Shown: positions 22,186 through 33,284 of the stretch, in pieces | Numbering within the stretch: position 1 is the stretch's first letter | How the letters are laid out: each line of letters begins with the position of its first letter | Source of the DNA: Siphonodentalium dalli | Taxonomy: Eukaryota; Mollusca; Scaphopoda; Gadilida; Siphonodentaliidae | Length of the DNA: 64,000 nt | Assembly: GCA_032622095.1 (NCBI GenBank) | Contig: CP136068.1 | Coordinates: 120,657,989 to 120,721,988 of the forward strand | Direction of reading: 5' to 3' | The notes under the pieces: model-generated | Told to the model about the DNA's origin: nothing | The model's input: the letters and a program-made list of their open reading frames with translations, nothing else | Database searches by the model: none | Made by a program: the position numbers and the translations under genes

Positions 22186-22821
22186 AGACTTAGATTAGAT
22201 AGGAAAAATAATGTATTGGAATTCGAGGAACTCTGACAATAACATGACTTTATCTTTTGGACCCCAATGGATAGACCAATCTACACTTGCAGTGAGTGCA
22301 GGGAGTTCAATGAGTAGGTAATGTAGAATATTCAAGTTTTTTTCAGACAGACTGAGTGTCTGTAAATCTTGGTGTCTCATAGAAAACATCTACACTAATT
22401 AACTTGCATCTATCAACAGGTAAATATGTCAACAATGTATTGTTATCTGCTGAAGCCATTTCTGGGATGTCAGGTTAATGATAAAAATATGGTATAGCCA
22501 ATCCATGAGCCAATTCAAAAAAAAACCACCTATAGTTATAAAGTCGCATGTGCCCCCATTCAACAGTTTTAACAAAGGTTTATGTACATCATTCTAAATG
22601 CTATTATAGCCAATGTAGCGTCCATTCTTACTTGTTGCCCACTTCAAAAGTAGATTTTAAAGCAAGATAACTCTAGATGTGGGGTGGTGGGTTAAGGGTG
22701 GTGGTGGGAGTGGTTCGGGTCGGCACAATGGGTTGGGTGCCTGTTGCTATGAACTTAGTATATGTGGATCTGCTCTGCTCACATAATGCAGTGTAGACAA
22801 GGATAGTGTTGCAATAATTAC

Positions 22822-22909
22822 CTTTGAAAGCAATGCAGTTATTCAAAAGATTTCTGTTTAAATGTAAACAAATATCTGCTTGTAGACATTCAGGAAAACT
22901 TTTCAGCAC
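22822..22909 (-). CDS. KCNH (erg-like): ERG channel exon: end of C-linker into CNBHD
   Basis: A short 88-nt exon, acceptor ttttgcag before GTGCTG, donor TTCAAAG/GTAATT. It encodes [20 protein letters not shown], then LLNNCIAFK plus the first base of a glycine codon. This is the distal C-linker helix that leads into the cyclic-nucleotide-binding homology domain; in the family the segment [15 protein letters not shown] is nearly invariant. It follows the previous exon after a 265-bp intron, the shortest in the gene. Phase 1 at the donor agrees with the GA that begins the next exon. Confidence 0.96.
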
Positions 22910-23174
22910 CTGCAAAAGATGAGTTATATACCCATGTTATTCATACATATTCAGCGCTGTATTCCTTTCAACACTATATTATAGTACACAACTTTACGGT
23001 GGCATCGAGGTGACCAAATTCCCGCCTCACATGATATCAGTTTCTCAATTCTCATAGCTGGCTGGCATAAATGTACATTTATCGTGAACTGGATTTCTAT
23101 TCTGAACCATTTGCATGGGAGAAGTTCCCTTCATGTAAATATGCAACTCAAAGTCCAAATAAAATTATACATAC

Positions 23175-23374
23175 CATGTTCATATCAATACCATTGGTAT
23201 AGGACCATGCGTGCTGGAAATATTCCTCGAGCCGCTGTCGTAGAGGGTTTGGAATCTGGTGGAATCGAATGAATTCTTTGATTCTAAGCATCTGGGTGTG
23301 GTAGCGTGCTGTGCCGGAATACAACCTCTGAATTATGGCACTTACATTACCGAAGATACTGGCGTACATCAGAG
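23175..23374 (-). CDS. KCNH (erg-like): ERG channel exon: S6 and C-linker
   Basis: A 200-nt exon, acceptor tttcag before CTCTGATG, donor AACATG/GTATGT. It encodes [20 protein letters not shown], the inner half of S6 followed by the C-linker ([20 protein letters not shown], then [14 protein letters not shown]). The tyrosine and phenylalanine of YASIF are the two S6 aromatics that in human ERG form the inner-cavity drug site; both are kept. The C-linker couples the gate to the cytoplasmic domain. The exon begins one base into a codon and ends on a codon boundary. It is separated from the filter exon by a 20.8-kb intron that holds much of the repeat content of this window. Confidence 0.97.
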
Positions 23375-24025
23375 CTGAAATGAAGTACATATAACGCTGA
23401 AAGATAGATCTAGATGCTACCGGTAATTTACTAGAATCCTGGCCACTATTTTCAAACTCCATCTTTGGAATATTTTACATTGCAGCTCGGTGATAACAGG
23501 AGAGCTCAGAGTGCATTATCAAAAATTGTCAAAAACACGGCTGGAGGCTCTCCAGTTCCAACACATACGAAAATAGCGAGATATTTCGAGGGCTCGTACA
23601 GGCAGAGTCAACTTAACTTTTCCGAAATCCGTACCGGCCTATAATTACCACTTACACTGTTAATAAATACCGTAAATCTAGCCAGTGTAGGAAAATATTT
23701 AACGCACATTAGACCGTTTTGTAAACCGATCGAACTGGTGAAATTAGTGGTGAATTATTTAAAAGAACAGACCATCTGGCCATTTTCTTTACTTTAGATG
23801 CCTGCATATTAAGCTATATTTTGCGGCTTTAAATATATAATGCTGTGACTTGCGGCGTGTCAGTATGTGTCCGATAGACGACGTGGCGGACGATATCCTC
23901 ACTATCACTACATTCATGCATCACCAGAAAGCAAATCAATTATACGCTGTTTGGTGTGTGAGAAAGTGAGAGAAGTTGGAGGGGAAATTTACATTACATA
24001 AGCTGTCAAATATGTTGCCAGCACT
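23375..24025. other. Intron next to the S6 exon, no further gene seen
   Basis: No repeat family recognised and no coding match. Sequence is ordinary AT-rich intron. Confidence 0.5.
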
Positions 24026-24513
24026 TTAAAGGTACTCAACCCGATAAAACTCCTCTCAATTACTATTTCAATGGCTTCGGGGGTCAAAAATATTTGATTC
24101 GAGTCGAGGAAGTCACCCATCAAAGCTCAGATTTGTTAGATATCGATTTTAGAAATCTATTATTTTTCATTATCGGGAATTCTTTCTGGCCCAGAAGATA
24201 GTAAAAAAATCGTTATTATTACCCACTTGATTATAGAGTTATCCATCCTTGTCTGTTTGAATAGAATTTTGGCGTAAAATCTCGAGCATGTTACCAAATT
24301 GACGGCAGTTATAAGTACTCATCTCGAGAACATAAGAATTTTCAAAAATCAATATCTAATGACTCTGAGCTTTGTTTGATGGGTTCCTCGACTCGAATCA
24401 AATATTTTTTACCCCCAAAGCCAAAGAAATAGTAATATAGGACCCTCTGATCGGATTGTTGTTGTTGGAATCTGTTGAGATGGGGACCCTCTTTATGGGT
24501 TGAGTACCTTTAA
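24026..24513 (+). mobile_element. TTAA-bounded short element, family B (complete)
   Basis: TTAA plus AGGTACTCAACCCG at left, GGGTTGAGTACCT plus TTAA at right. Nearly identical over long stretches to 16926-17402, so recently active by comparison with the rest. Confidence 0.82.
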
Positions 24514-25906
24514 GTAACCATTCCAAAAGTGTTTAACATTCACAAAGTATGTCATAGCTCGTAATGAGCAGTCAACACAAGTGGCAATGTCGAATTGTTC
24601 ATAGGAAAACGTTGTTTGGTAAATTATATCAACCGTAGCTACCAACTAATCATGTGGGGTTACGATCTGTAGATGTGAATTTGATAGCCGGATATCCGAT
24701 GGCAACAACAGAAACGTTGTTCCTCGGCGGAAGGATTACTAAAACAGGAAAATGATAAGTTCATCTCTAACTGAAACAAACGATTGTGACAGACGCTTAG
24801 CGTATCTTATCGCTTAAATGTTTGGTATTTTATCCAGGATCTGCCCGAAACATCCAACAGGGAACACAGTATACCTATCTGCATGGTTATTATGTGAGCT
24901 CTTGAACCCATAGACTTATCATAGAAAATAGCGGAAGCAGCACAGCATTCCGCTGAATAAGCTTTAGGTGGGTAATATATTTATAATTAATAGTCTCTTT
25001 GCATGGTACTACACTGAAGAAACAAAGGCTGTGTAAATTACTTTCTTTGTTCGAGTCCAAAAGTTTGTGAATCGGTCGTGAAGGCAGACGTAGATATCTG
25101 ATGATTTTCTTCTTCACCTCGCACGACAAAACCATCACTAATAAGATGAGGGTATGGGTTGAAACTCTTCCCCCGAAGATTGTCCCATACTTAAAATTTC
25201 CATATACTGCACCAATTTAATTTGACCAAACTACCATCTCCAGTAAATTTCATTATTTGCAAACATTGGTTTAACATATTTCCAGATGCACATCGATGTT
25301 GCTAAATGGTGTTGCTAAATGGTGCAATAACACTCCGAACTAACATCCCAATATAATGTTTGAGTTTGACGACCGTGCATTCAGTCTAAATGTAACATGT
25401 TCATTCTAACTGAAAACAAACGATTGTGACAGGAGCTTAGCGTATCTAATCGTGTGTATATACTGTTAGGAACTCACTATATGTCATATATCTCTGGTTA
25501 TTATGTGAGCTCTTGAAACCGTAGATAATGGCGGCGCGGTATACACAGGAATAACGGAAGCATTACATCGTTCAGACGAATAAGTATTAGGTGCATGTGT
25601 TATATACAGCTATCATTAGTAGTCTCTTTGCATGGTATCAAATGCATGGATAAAACACAGGTTGTGTACAGTTTTTGTTTTGCTCGAAAACACAAGATTG
25701 TGAATTAATCGGGCGCGAAGACCGTCGAAAATATCTAGTTATTTCTCCTTCACCTCGCCCGACAACACCATCACTGAGACAGGGGCATGACTAATAAGTC
25801 TTTAACGGAAGATCACCCAACTTAAAAACGGCAAAGGTGCACCCCTTGAACTAGACCAAACTTCAATCTCTCGTAAATTGCAAGTGCACCCTTGGGTTAG
25901 AATGTT

Positions 25907-26336
25907 TTAACCCTCTCAGTGCCAGGGGCCGATCTCATCGGCCCTAATTTACGGTCTGTAAAATCGGCCCTTGGGTTGAATTGTTTTTGGTATGCTTAAG
26001 CATGCTATAGCGAATATAAAAACAAACTGGATAAAACCTTAGGGGCATGTTATAACTCAAAACTATCACCAAGTATTCATAGTAATAATTTTGATGCCCA
26101 TGAAAAACGTAAGATTCACTGGCACTAAACCTACAAAATAAGTCTGTTAAAGAATATAAGACAAAATTATTAAAATTGTAAAAAATAATAACAAATGATG
26201 AAAAATTGTTAGGCCAATGCATTCATTCTCTTATATATGCGAGGCGACCTATGGTCGACTCGCATATATAAGAGAATGCATTGGCACAGGGTATATGGGT
26301 TGATACAAAAATCGGACCTGGCGCTCAAAGTGTTAA
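25907..26336. mobile_element. TTAA-bounded element, family C, with one hairpin
   Basis: TTAA plus CCCTCTCAGTGCCAGG on the left and CCTGGCGCTCAAAGTG plus TTAA on the right; both ends also share CCGAT. Near the right end is a stem of about 30 bp on GCCAATGCATTCTCTTATAT (shared with families A and G). 430 bp. Confidence 0.78.
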
Positions 26337-26829
26337 CGAGCACATCGATTTTGCTAACTGCTGCATAATTCCAAATTAATACCTCAATAATGTTGGAATT
26401 GAGTCATTCAGTCTAAATGTGAAAATCTGCATTCCAACTGAAACAAACCCGGGTCTGTCCGAAACATTCGACAAGGAACTCTTTATACATATAGGCTTAT
26501 ATATTATGTGCACGAGCTCTTAAAACCGTATAATTATCTTTACACAGTACACAGAAAACAACGGAAGAGTTACAGTATTTTGCAGAATAAGAATTTGGTG
26601 TGCGATTTAGTTATAATTAACAGCCTCTTTGCATGCTATCCCACTTCCTTTGTTCTAGGGCACAAACATGATGCAACATGTCTATAGTCTAAGACTTAAA
26701 GAGACATGTTCTAACATGGAGTAAGGAATAGGACCATATGGTAGTTGTTGTCTGAAGGAGATGTTTTCTAAAAGTGGGAGCCTGTGAGGAGTAATAAATG
26801 AACGGCGTCATCTGAATTTAAGACACCGC

Positions 26830-27300
26830 TTAAAGATGCATTATCCGAATTAACACTCCTAAATTACTATTTCTTTGGCTTCGGTGGTAAAAAAATATTT
26901 GATTCGAGTCGAGGAACCCACCTATCAAAGCTCAGAATGATCAGATATAAATTTTTTAAGTTTGTTGTTTCTCGAGATGTGCAAAATTTGATTTGTGACC
27001 CAGAAAAACGCCGTCAAACGAACGGTCTCGGACAAATTTGCGGATGAAGATGGATAACTCTAAAATCAAGTGGTAATACGGCCAAATTTCGTGATACTCA
27101 AGTGATAATACGGCCATATTTCGCTGAACAAAGTGTTGTTAAATAACACGTTTTGGGAAATTGATACCATAGTTGGCAGTGGTTAGCATTATTTTGTTGC
27201 AATCAATCGATTCTGATAACTACAGCGTATTTTGAAGAAATGTTGTTGCTGTTGTATCTTGATGATATGGGGACCGTCTGATCGGATTGAGTACCTTTAA
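26830..27300 (+). mobile_element. TTAA-bounded short element, family B
   Basis: Left end TTAA plus AGATGCATTATCCG, right end GATTGAGTACCT plus TTAA. Core TTTCTTTGGCTTCGG and GATTCGAGTCGAGG. The left end resembles the copy at 1101, marking a subfamily. Confidence 0.75.
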
Positions 27301-27872
27301 TTATGTCACCATATGACAATAGCTGTTGAAAGTGACATAAAAATCAAATTAACTAATTAACTATCTGAATTCCACAAGGTTGTGCGTCACGCGCGAATGC
27401 CGACGAAAAGATCTGGTTATGTTATCCTTCAGACAGAGATGACGCGTGGCTAGTGGGTCTTCGTTCGAAGGGAGTCCAACTTCAATTCACAACACTGTGC
27501 TTAGTACTCCGATTTAACCAGACTCTGGTAAAGTTCATTCGAACACCAATGTTACAGAAGTTTGTTTCTTGAAATTGGTATTTTGTTTAAACTGTTGGAC
27601 AATCTAACACTCCTATCATATTTGTATTATTAAGCGCTATTTGATTGAAAGTATGCCAATATTCGACCGTTCATGATTTCTCTAAAAACATAATTATATT
27701 TCACACTAAATATAAGTTTGATATTTAAACTATCAGAACAATCATAACCTACTTACAATCTGAACGTACATGTGAGATACCCCCAAACCCATATCGCCCC
27801 AAGATGTATCATATGGAGATTTAAGGCATATGCAGACGGCGACGCGAGCGATACGACTTCTGTGTCGACGCT

Positions 27873-28322
27873 CAAGTAAAGGCTCACTTGATTTTCGAAC
27901 CACCAGATCACATTATATACAACATATTCCATATTATATACCATTTGAAAGAGGAAGCTCCAAAACATTGTATTAGCAACTGATCCGGTCGAATAAACTG
28001 AGAACATATTGTTTTTGTCGAGGTACTGAGGTGTGTTCTGCGATTAATTTTGATCCAGACTGTACTATAAAGTCTATTATTCTCAATGGAAGGGGAATAA
28101 ATCTATCTCTTAGTTTGAATTCTGATGCATTCTGGGTTGACAAGGGGGAGTCTTGGAATGAATCTGAGAATATCTATCACTTGGTGGACACTCATATAGG
28201 CCACAGCTATTCCGTATTCTGGTGGAATATATATATTATTGGTTCCTCTTCCAAATGGTATATAATATGGGATATGTTGTGTATAATGTAATCTGGTCAT
28301 TCGAAAATTAAGTGGGCCTTTA
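27873..28322. mobile_element. Family F element
   Basis: Ends AAAGGCTCACTTGATTTTCG and CGAAAATTAAGTGGGCCTTT plus AA. Sub-terminal ATATTCCATATTATATACCA and its inverse. A fragment of the same family lies at 30340-30425. Confidence 0.7.
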
Positions 28323-29590
28323 AGACAAATATAATCAAACTCCACGCAGCCCCCTTTCCGCTATGATCACTGCGATAGATCACTGTCGGGAGGATGGTTC
28401 TTTGCGGACCCATACATCTATGTTTACGTATCGTCGGAACTATATTTAGTCACCTATTATCTTATTTTAACCACCAAAAGTTTGCAATAATGGTAACTCT
28501 TTCTGTATTGATAAGAACAATATGAACTGAGCCATACATAGACAATTTTAATCCTAAAACATAAGATTCAACATAAAGTCAGAAATCCTTACCAAATGTC
28601 CTTGTGGCAGTGGTCACGTGTCTCAGCGGAGCAAATAGAGATAACTCTGCCTGGAGTTTAAAACATAATATCACTGAGGTATTCACAAGGGGTCGCGAGC
28701 GACGCGGTGCGACAAACGCGTCAATGACAAGGATAGGATTTGTTCCAATTGAGCAACGCGATTAGCGCGTTTAGTCAAGTGTTTTCGGCTTTTTCAACAG
28801 CGGGGACAGACGAAGTCACTGCATGTGGAATCCATTAACATTGCCAAGTTCATTCGAGGTAAACATAATGGATATTTCAAATCCAATATATACATATAGC
28901 GCAAATTATAAAGCATGAACAAGACTCTGTAAATCATACAAAACACACCAAGCGAACGTTTGGAATATGGACAGAGACAGAGTCGGACATTCCGTCAAGT
29001 CAACAAGTGAATGGTATAATTACGTGCGCTCGCGCAACAGTATGGTGATCAGACATATTCGTACGTTGGTGTCACACTACTCCGTTTCACTCCATGACGT
29101 CACCAACAAGACAGTCAATGACTGTGGGGTAGCTCACCAGACTGCAAAGACTGATAAGACTGGGACTCTGGAGACCACAACAGTCAGAACTTTTCATAAT
29201 CACTTTAAAAGAAGTAGATCTAAACAGGATATGTGGCCAAATGTACACTACTGATCAACCCCCCCCCCAACAAGTCCCCTCCCGACTGGGCTCCAGACTC
29301 CCAAGTCTTAGGTTGGAATTACACAATTGATATTTCAAACTTTCCCAATTGTTGGAAATTTCCAATCTCACAAGCGCCTTTTTATAAAATAGACCTGATG
29401 GTCCTTGTGAAGGAAGCATATTAAGAAGGAAACTGTCCTATTTTTCCAGGTTACCCCATTAAAAATATCTGTATCGCAGTCAAACAAGAACATTCCATGC
29501 TAAATAAGCCAACTAGTTCTTGGCTCTGTCATACATATTTTAAGAATTACTATGTTGTGTCTCTGGCAATGCCCTTATTCGACTTTGTGC
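28323..29590. other. Intron, no gene recognised
   Basis: A plus-strand frame at 28967-29254 (95 codons) has no motif I recognise and no repeat copy elsewhere in the window. No other feature apparent. Confidence 0.45.
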
Positions 29591-30100
29591 TGCCATTTTC
29601 ACAAATCTGTCACCCAAGGTAATTTCCTACTAAATATAAGCAAAATAGGCCATTTCATTCTTGCATAGAAGACGTATGATGAATTACTATGGAGAGAAAG
29701 AGTAATGTAGCTGGCCTTGTACCTACTTAACCTGGTGACCCTGATTAAACAAATCTGAACCACACATCACCAAAGGAGCCTCAATATTAAATGTGAACTA
29801 AATAGAGCTGGTGGTTCTTTCAAAGAACACTTTTCAAGTTTGCCAAATATGTTCTGGTGAAGTGGTGGGTGTGGGAGAGTTAACCACTTGCAATTTTTAA
29901 TATTTTGTGGAGTTATGTCCCTGCCCACATTTGACCCAGTGACCTCATTTGAACAAATCTGAATGTGAGTCACCAAGGCAATATCCACACCAACTATGAA
30001 CCCATTCGGTCTTATGGTTCCAGAGGAGAAGTTTAAAGAATTGTTGACGGACGGACGAGGAGTGATATGACTATAGCTCCACCAGACTTTGTCTCAGGTG
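29590..30100 (+). repeat. Degenerate repeat ending in GACGGACGG and TGACTATAGCTCCACC
   Basis: Units with CAGTGACCTCATTTGAACAA and CACACCAACTATGAA, closing GACGGACGAGGAGTGA and CTCAGGTGAGC. The same composite is repeated at 31380-31960. Confidence 0.6.
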
Positions 30101-30559
30101 AGCCAAAAACTATTGAAATTATAGAATGACTCCCCCCCCCCCACTTTGGATCCCAAAATGCAACAGAATTCAAACTTTTTTAATGGAAGGGGAAGAACTC
30201 CATCTTTAATATATAGAGTTATTCCCCCTGCATTGAAAATAATTTAGCTTTTTACTGCAATCTAGATGACAAAACTCTTTGGCAACTCAATAAAAACAAT
30301 ATGTCCACAGTTTATTATACTGGATAAGTTGGTAATACAATGTTTTGGAGCTTGCTCTTTCAAATGGTATATAATATGCCATATATTTTATATAATGTAA
30401 TCTGGGGGTTAAAAAATTAAGTAGTTTACTATTTTATATTCATTTTAGTCTATATAATTAATTTTGAGAAAACAAATTACATCTCATTGAACAAATCTGC
30501 TAAGTCCACCCCCTCAACCCATGGGGACATCCCTGCATGAATAGGACATCTGTGATTTA

Positions 30560-31030
30560 TTGGATGCTTGTCTACATTTGCCTAACAATATTTCCTTAAC
30601 CTTGAAAACCAGTGCATTCTCTTAGGTGAGGCTACCTATGGGACACTCACATATATAAGACAATGCACTGGCATGATACTAGTACTTTGTTATAAAATAA
30701 TAAATATTGGACAAATATTAAAACTAGGAGCTCATTTCTCTTGATCAATGGTCTATTATTTTATATTCATTTTATTTTAGTATATGTAATTGGTTTTGGA
30801 AAAACAATTACATCTCAATGAACAAATCTGAGAAATTTGCCCCCTCCCCAAACATATGTGGGGACATCCCTGCGAGAATAGGACATGTGTGATTTATTTG
30901 GATGTCTGACTATATTGGCCTAACAATATTTCCTTGATCTTGAACCCCAGTGTATTCTCTTATATATAGGAGAATACACTGGTGCAGTGTCTTTATTGCT
31001 GTACCAGCATAGCTCTGGTAATGAAATGGT
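30560..31030. repeat. Two family A hairpins in a 330-bp direct duplication
   Basis: GGCCTAACAATATTTCCTTG, then a hairpin with TATATAAG, at about 30590 and 30918; flanks TTTTATATTCATTTTA, AAACAATTACATCTC and GGGGACATCCCTGC repeat at 30435-30530 and 30765-30870. Right-end sequence CTGTACCAGCATAGCTC belongs to family A. Confidence 0.6.
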
Positions 31031-31379
31031 TAATACTAATACTATTATAAAATGTGTACACTGTCAAACAGTTAGAGTTGTATTTGAGATTGCTGTAAAC
31101 ACATAGGATTAAATTTCATTCACACACATCTTTCTCTCTTGGCCTGATAAATGTGGATATTGAGATAAAAGTTAATTACTTTATAATGACTGGACACACA
31201 GCTGTGGGCACTGTGAGAATTAAGGCTGGTCAGTTCCTGGCATGTCATATAACTAAAGTGTAAGGCTTTTAATGGGGTGAACCTTGCAGGGATCTCTGGT
31301 GTGGGGTGGCAGGGACATGTAGTGGTGGGGGAGGTGGGGTAGAGGGGGGGGCAAGGGTTTAAAACAAGGATTTGAATTA

Positions 31380-31965
31380 ACTTTTTTTTAAAGAGTTATG
31401 TCCCTGGGCCCTGGCTCTGCCCCTATTTGACCCAGTGACCCCATTTGAACAAATCTGAACCCCAGTCACACAAGGACTCTCCATACCAAATGTAAGCTAA
31501 ATCGGTCAAATGGTTCAAAAGAAGAAGTCATTCTAAGAATTACTATGGAGGAATAGAGTTATGGCCCTGGTTTCTCAACTAATCAACCTGGTGACCTCAT
31601 TTTAACAAATCTGAATGTGAGTCAACTAGGGAACATCCACACCAAATATGAATCCATACGGCCTTATAGTTCAGTAAAAGAAGTCGTTCTAAGAATTACT
31701 ATGGAGGAATAGAGTTATGGCCCTGCTTTCACAACTATTTCACCCAGTGACCTCATTTGAACAAATCTGAATGTGATTCACCTAGGGAACATCCACACCA
31801 AATATGAACACGTTAAGTCTTACGGATCGGGACAAGAAGATGATTGTTGACGGACGGACGGGCGGACGGACGGACGGCCATACGGACGGACGGACGGACG
31901 ACGGACGAGTAGTGATGACTATAGCTCCACCGGAGACTTCGTCTCAGGTGAGCTAAAAACGACGT
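31380..31965 (+). repeat. Tandem 165-bp unit closing in (GGAC)n
   Basis: Units with GAAGTCATTCTAAGAATTAC, GGAATAGAGTTATGGCCCTG, GACCTCATTTGAACAAATCT; then (GGAC)n at 31849-31905 and TGACTATAGCTCCACCGGAG. Repeats of this wording are widespread in bivalve and gastropod DNA (family knowledge). Confidence 0.65.
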
Positions 31966-33284
31966 AAAACCTCGTGGCGTTCTGACATTTTTACTGTGCC
32001 GCGTTTTTGCTATGTTTATTTTATGTGTTGTTTTCGATTATTTGTTTGTCGCCGATATCGCCATTTGTCGGGATTCCCTGTTTCTATATTTAAAACTGGC
32101 ATGCTCGAGTGAGCCTCGATTTCGATTTTTTTTCCCCAGGTCAAAATACGTCAGAGTTATGACAAAAATAGATCGACCTACATTTTCTCCATCAGAACTC
32201 TACATCAAAGAGTCTATAGACTCCTTCGGGACCTACATAGACTCCTTCATTTGGGTATTTTTACTTATAATTGGGAAGTTTTATCATTTTTGGTTCGTGC
32301 GAAGACCTCTTTTTATCGTGCGGGAAAAGAGAGACATTCAAAACGCGATTTCGTAATTCGACACAATATGCTGAATAGCCTAACCTTCAGCCGAGTTCCG
32401 GGTCAAATACTACGAACGACGTAACACAATACAAAACGCATTTGTTGACACAAACACCGTTTGAAGAGTTTATTATTACATAAAATGATCGTTATTGATT
32501 AATTATTGATTAATTATTGATATTTATTGTTGCATATTGGCTGCTATCAATTTTACACAAATAATATTAATTATTTCTTATAATTGCTCCTTTGGTCAAC
32601 TTTGACTATCGGAAAATGAAAATCAAAATATGCCGCTGAAAAAAATGTAATCGATATTAAAGTCTCATCCTTTCGGCAACATGGAATTGGTTTTAATTAA
32701 TTAAATGATTAATATAGTAATTTGCCTTTTATCTGTGATGAAATGAGAAATGGTAATTGTCTTTTTTTTTCTAACATTAAAGGGGTACTGTACACTAAGA
32801 TAGGCGATTTTTTTATTTACTCCCATTGAAATAACTTTCAAGTTAGATTGTGTTCGTGTTATATGAGTTTCGTATAAACCTAATTTAACGAAGAAAATAT
32901 TGATCTTGGAAACAAAAATATTACGATTTCAAACTACGCGCCATGTTTTTGACCTTCACCGGAGAAGACGCAGGTCGCAGGAAGAACCGGAAGTTCATTG
33001 CTCACAGCTTCGATTGATGCATTCAATCTCTTTCATCGAACAATCTCACTCCCTATAAAATACTTGACGCTTTATGACTCTTGTTTCTTTCTCCCTTTTC
33101 CCCGAATCGGTTATAACGGGCCTTCTTTTGCAGGTAACATGTTTTGTTTGCAACTCAATAATGTTCGCGAATGGCCGTCGATAAAAGACAGGCAACATAT
33201 GCGATTTCAAGAACGGTAACTCGTAATGGCATAATTCTCCATTTTATGACTCCAGCCATAAATGAATTTATATTAAACTAGAAG

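Larger units (their letters stand above)
17403..22455. repeat. Dispersed direct copies of a motif of about 140 bp
   Basis: Copies at about 17405-17545, 17745-17885, 19075-19225, 20485-20630, 21640-21715 and 22330-22450. Shared pieces: GAGAAACTGAGTGT, ATCTTTAGGTATCTCA, ACACTAATTAACTTATATCT and TTGTTCTCTGTG. All run in the same direction, 0.3-1.5 kb apart, consistent with repeated tandem duplication of a larger segment followed by insertion of other elements. Non-coding. Confidence 0.65.
24570..27600 (+). repeat. Degenerate direct repeats of about 0.6-1 kb
   Basis: AAACAAACGATTGTGACAG with TTAGCGTATCT occurs at about 24777 and 25412, degraded at 26445; AGTCTCTTTGCATGGTA at 24990, 25620 and, as AGCCTCTTTGCATGCTA, at 26620; TTCACCTCGC with CGACAA at 25115 and 25750. 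The third copy is split by TTAA elements at 25907-26336 and 26830-27300. Confidence 0.65.

Noticed and set aside
28967-29254. 95-codon frame with many Thr and Ser
   Set aside because: No domain, no context; could be chance.
32012-32356. 114-codon plus-strand frame with a hydrophobic part
   Set aside because: No recognised motif, starts inside the tail region of a repeat, and there is no supporting splice or repeat copy evidence. Left unannotated.
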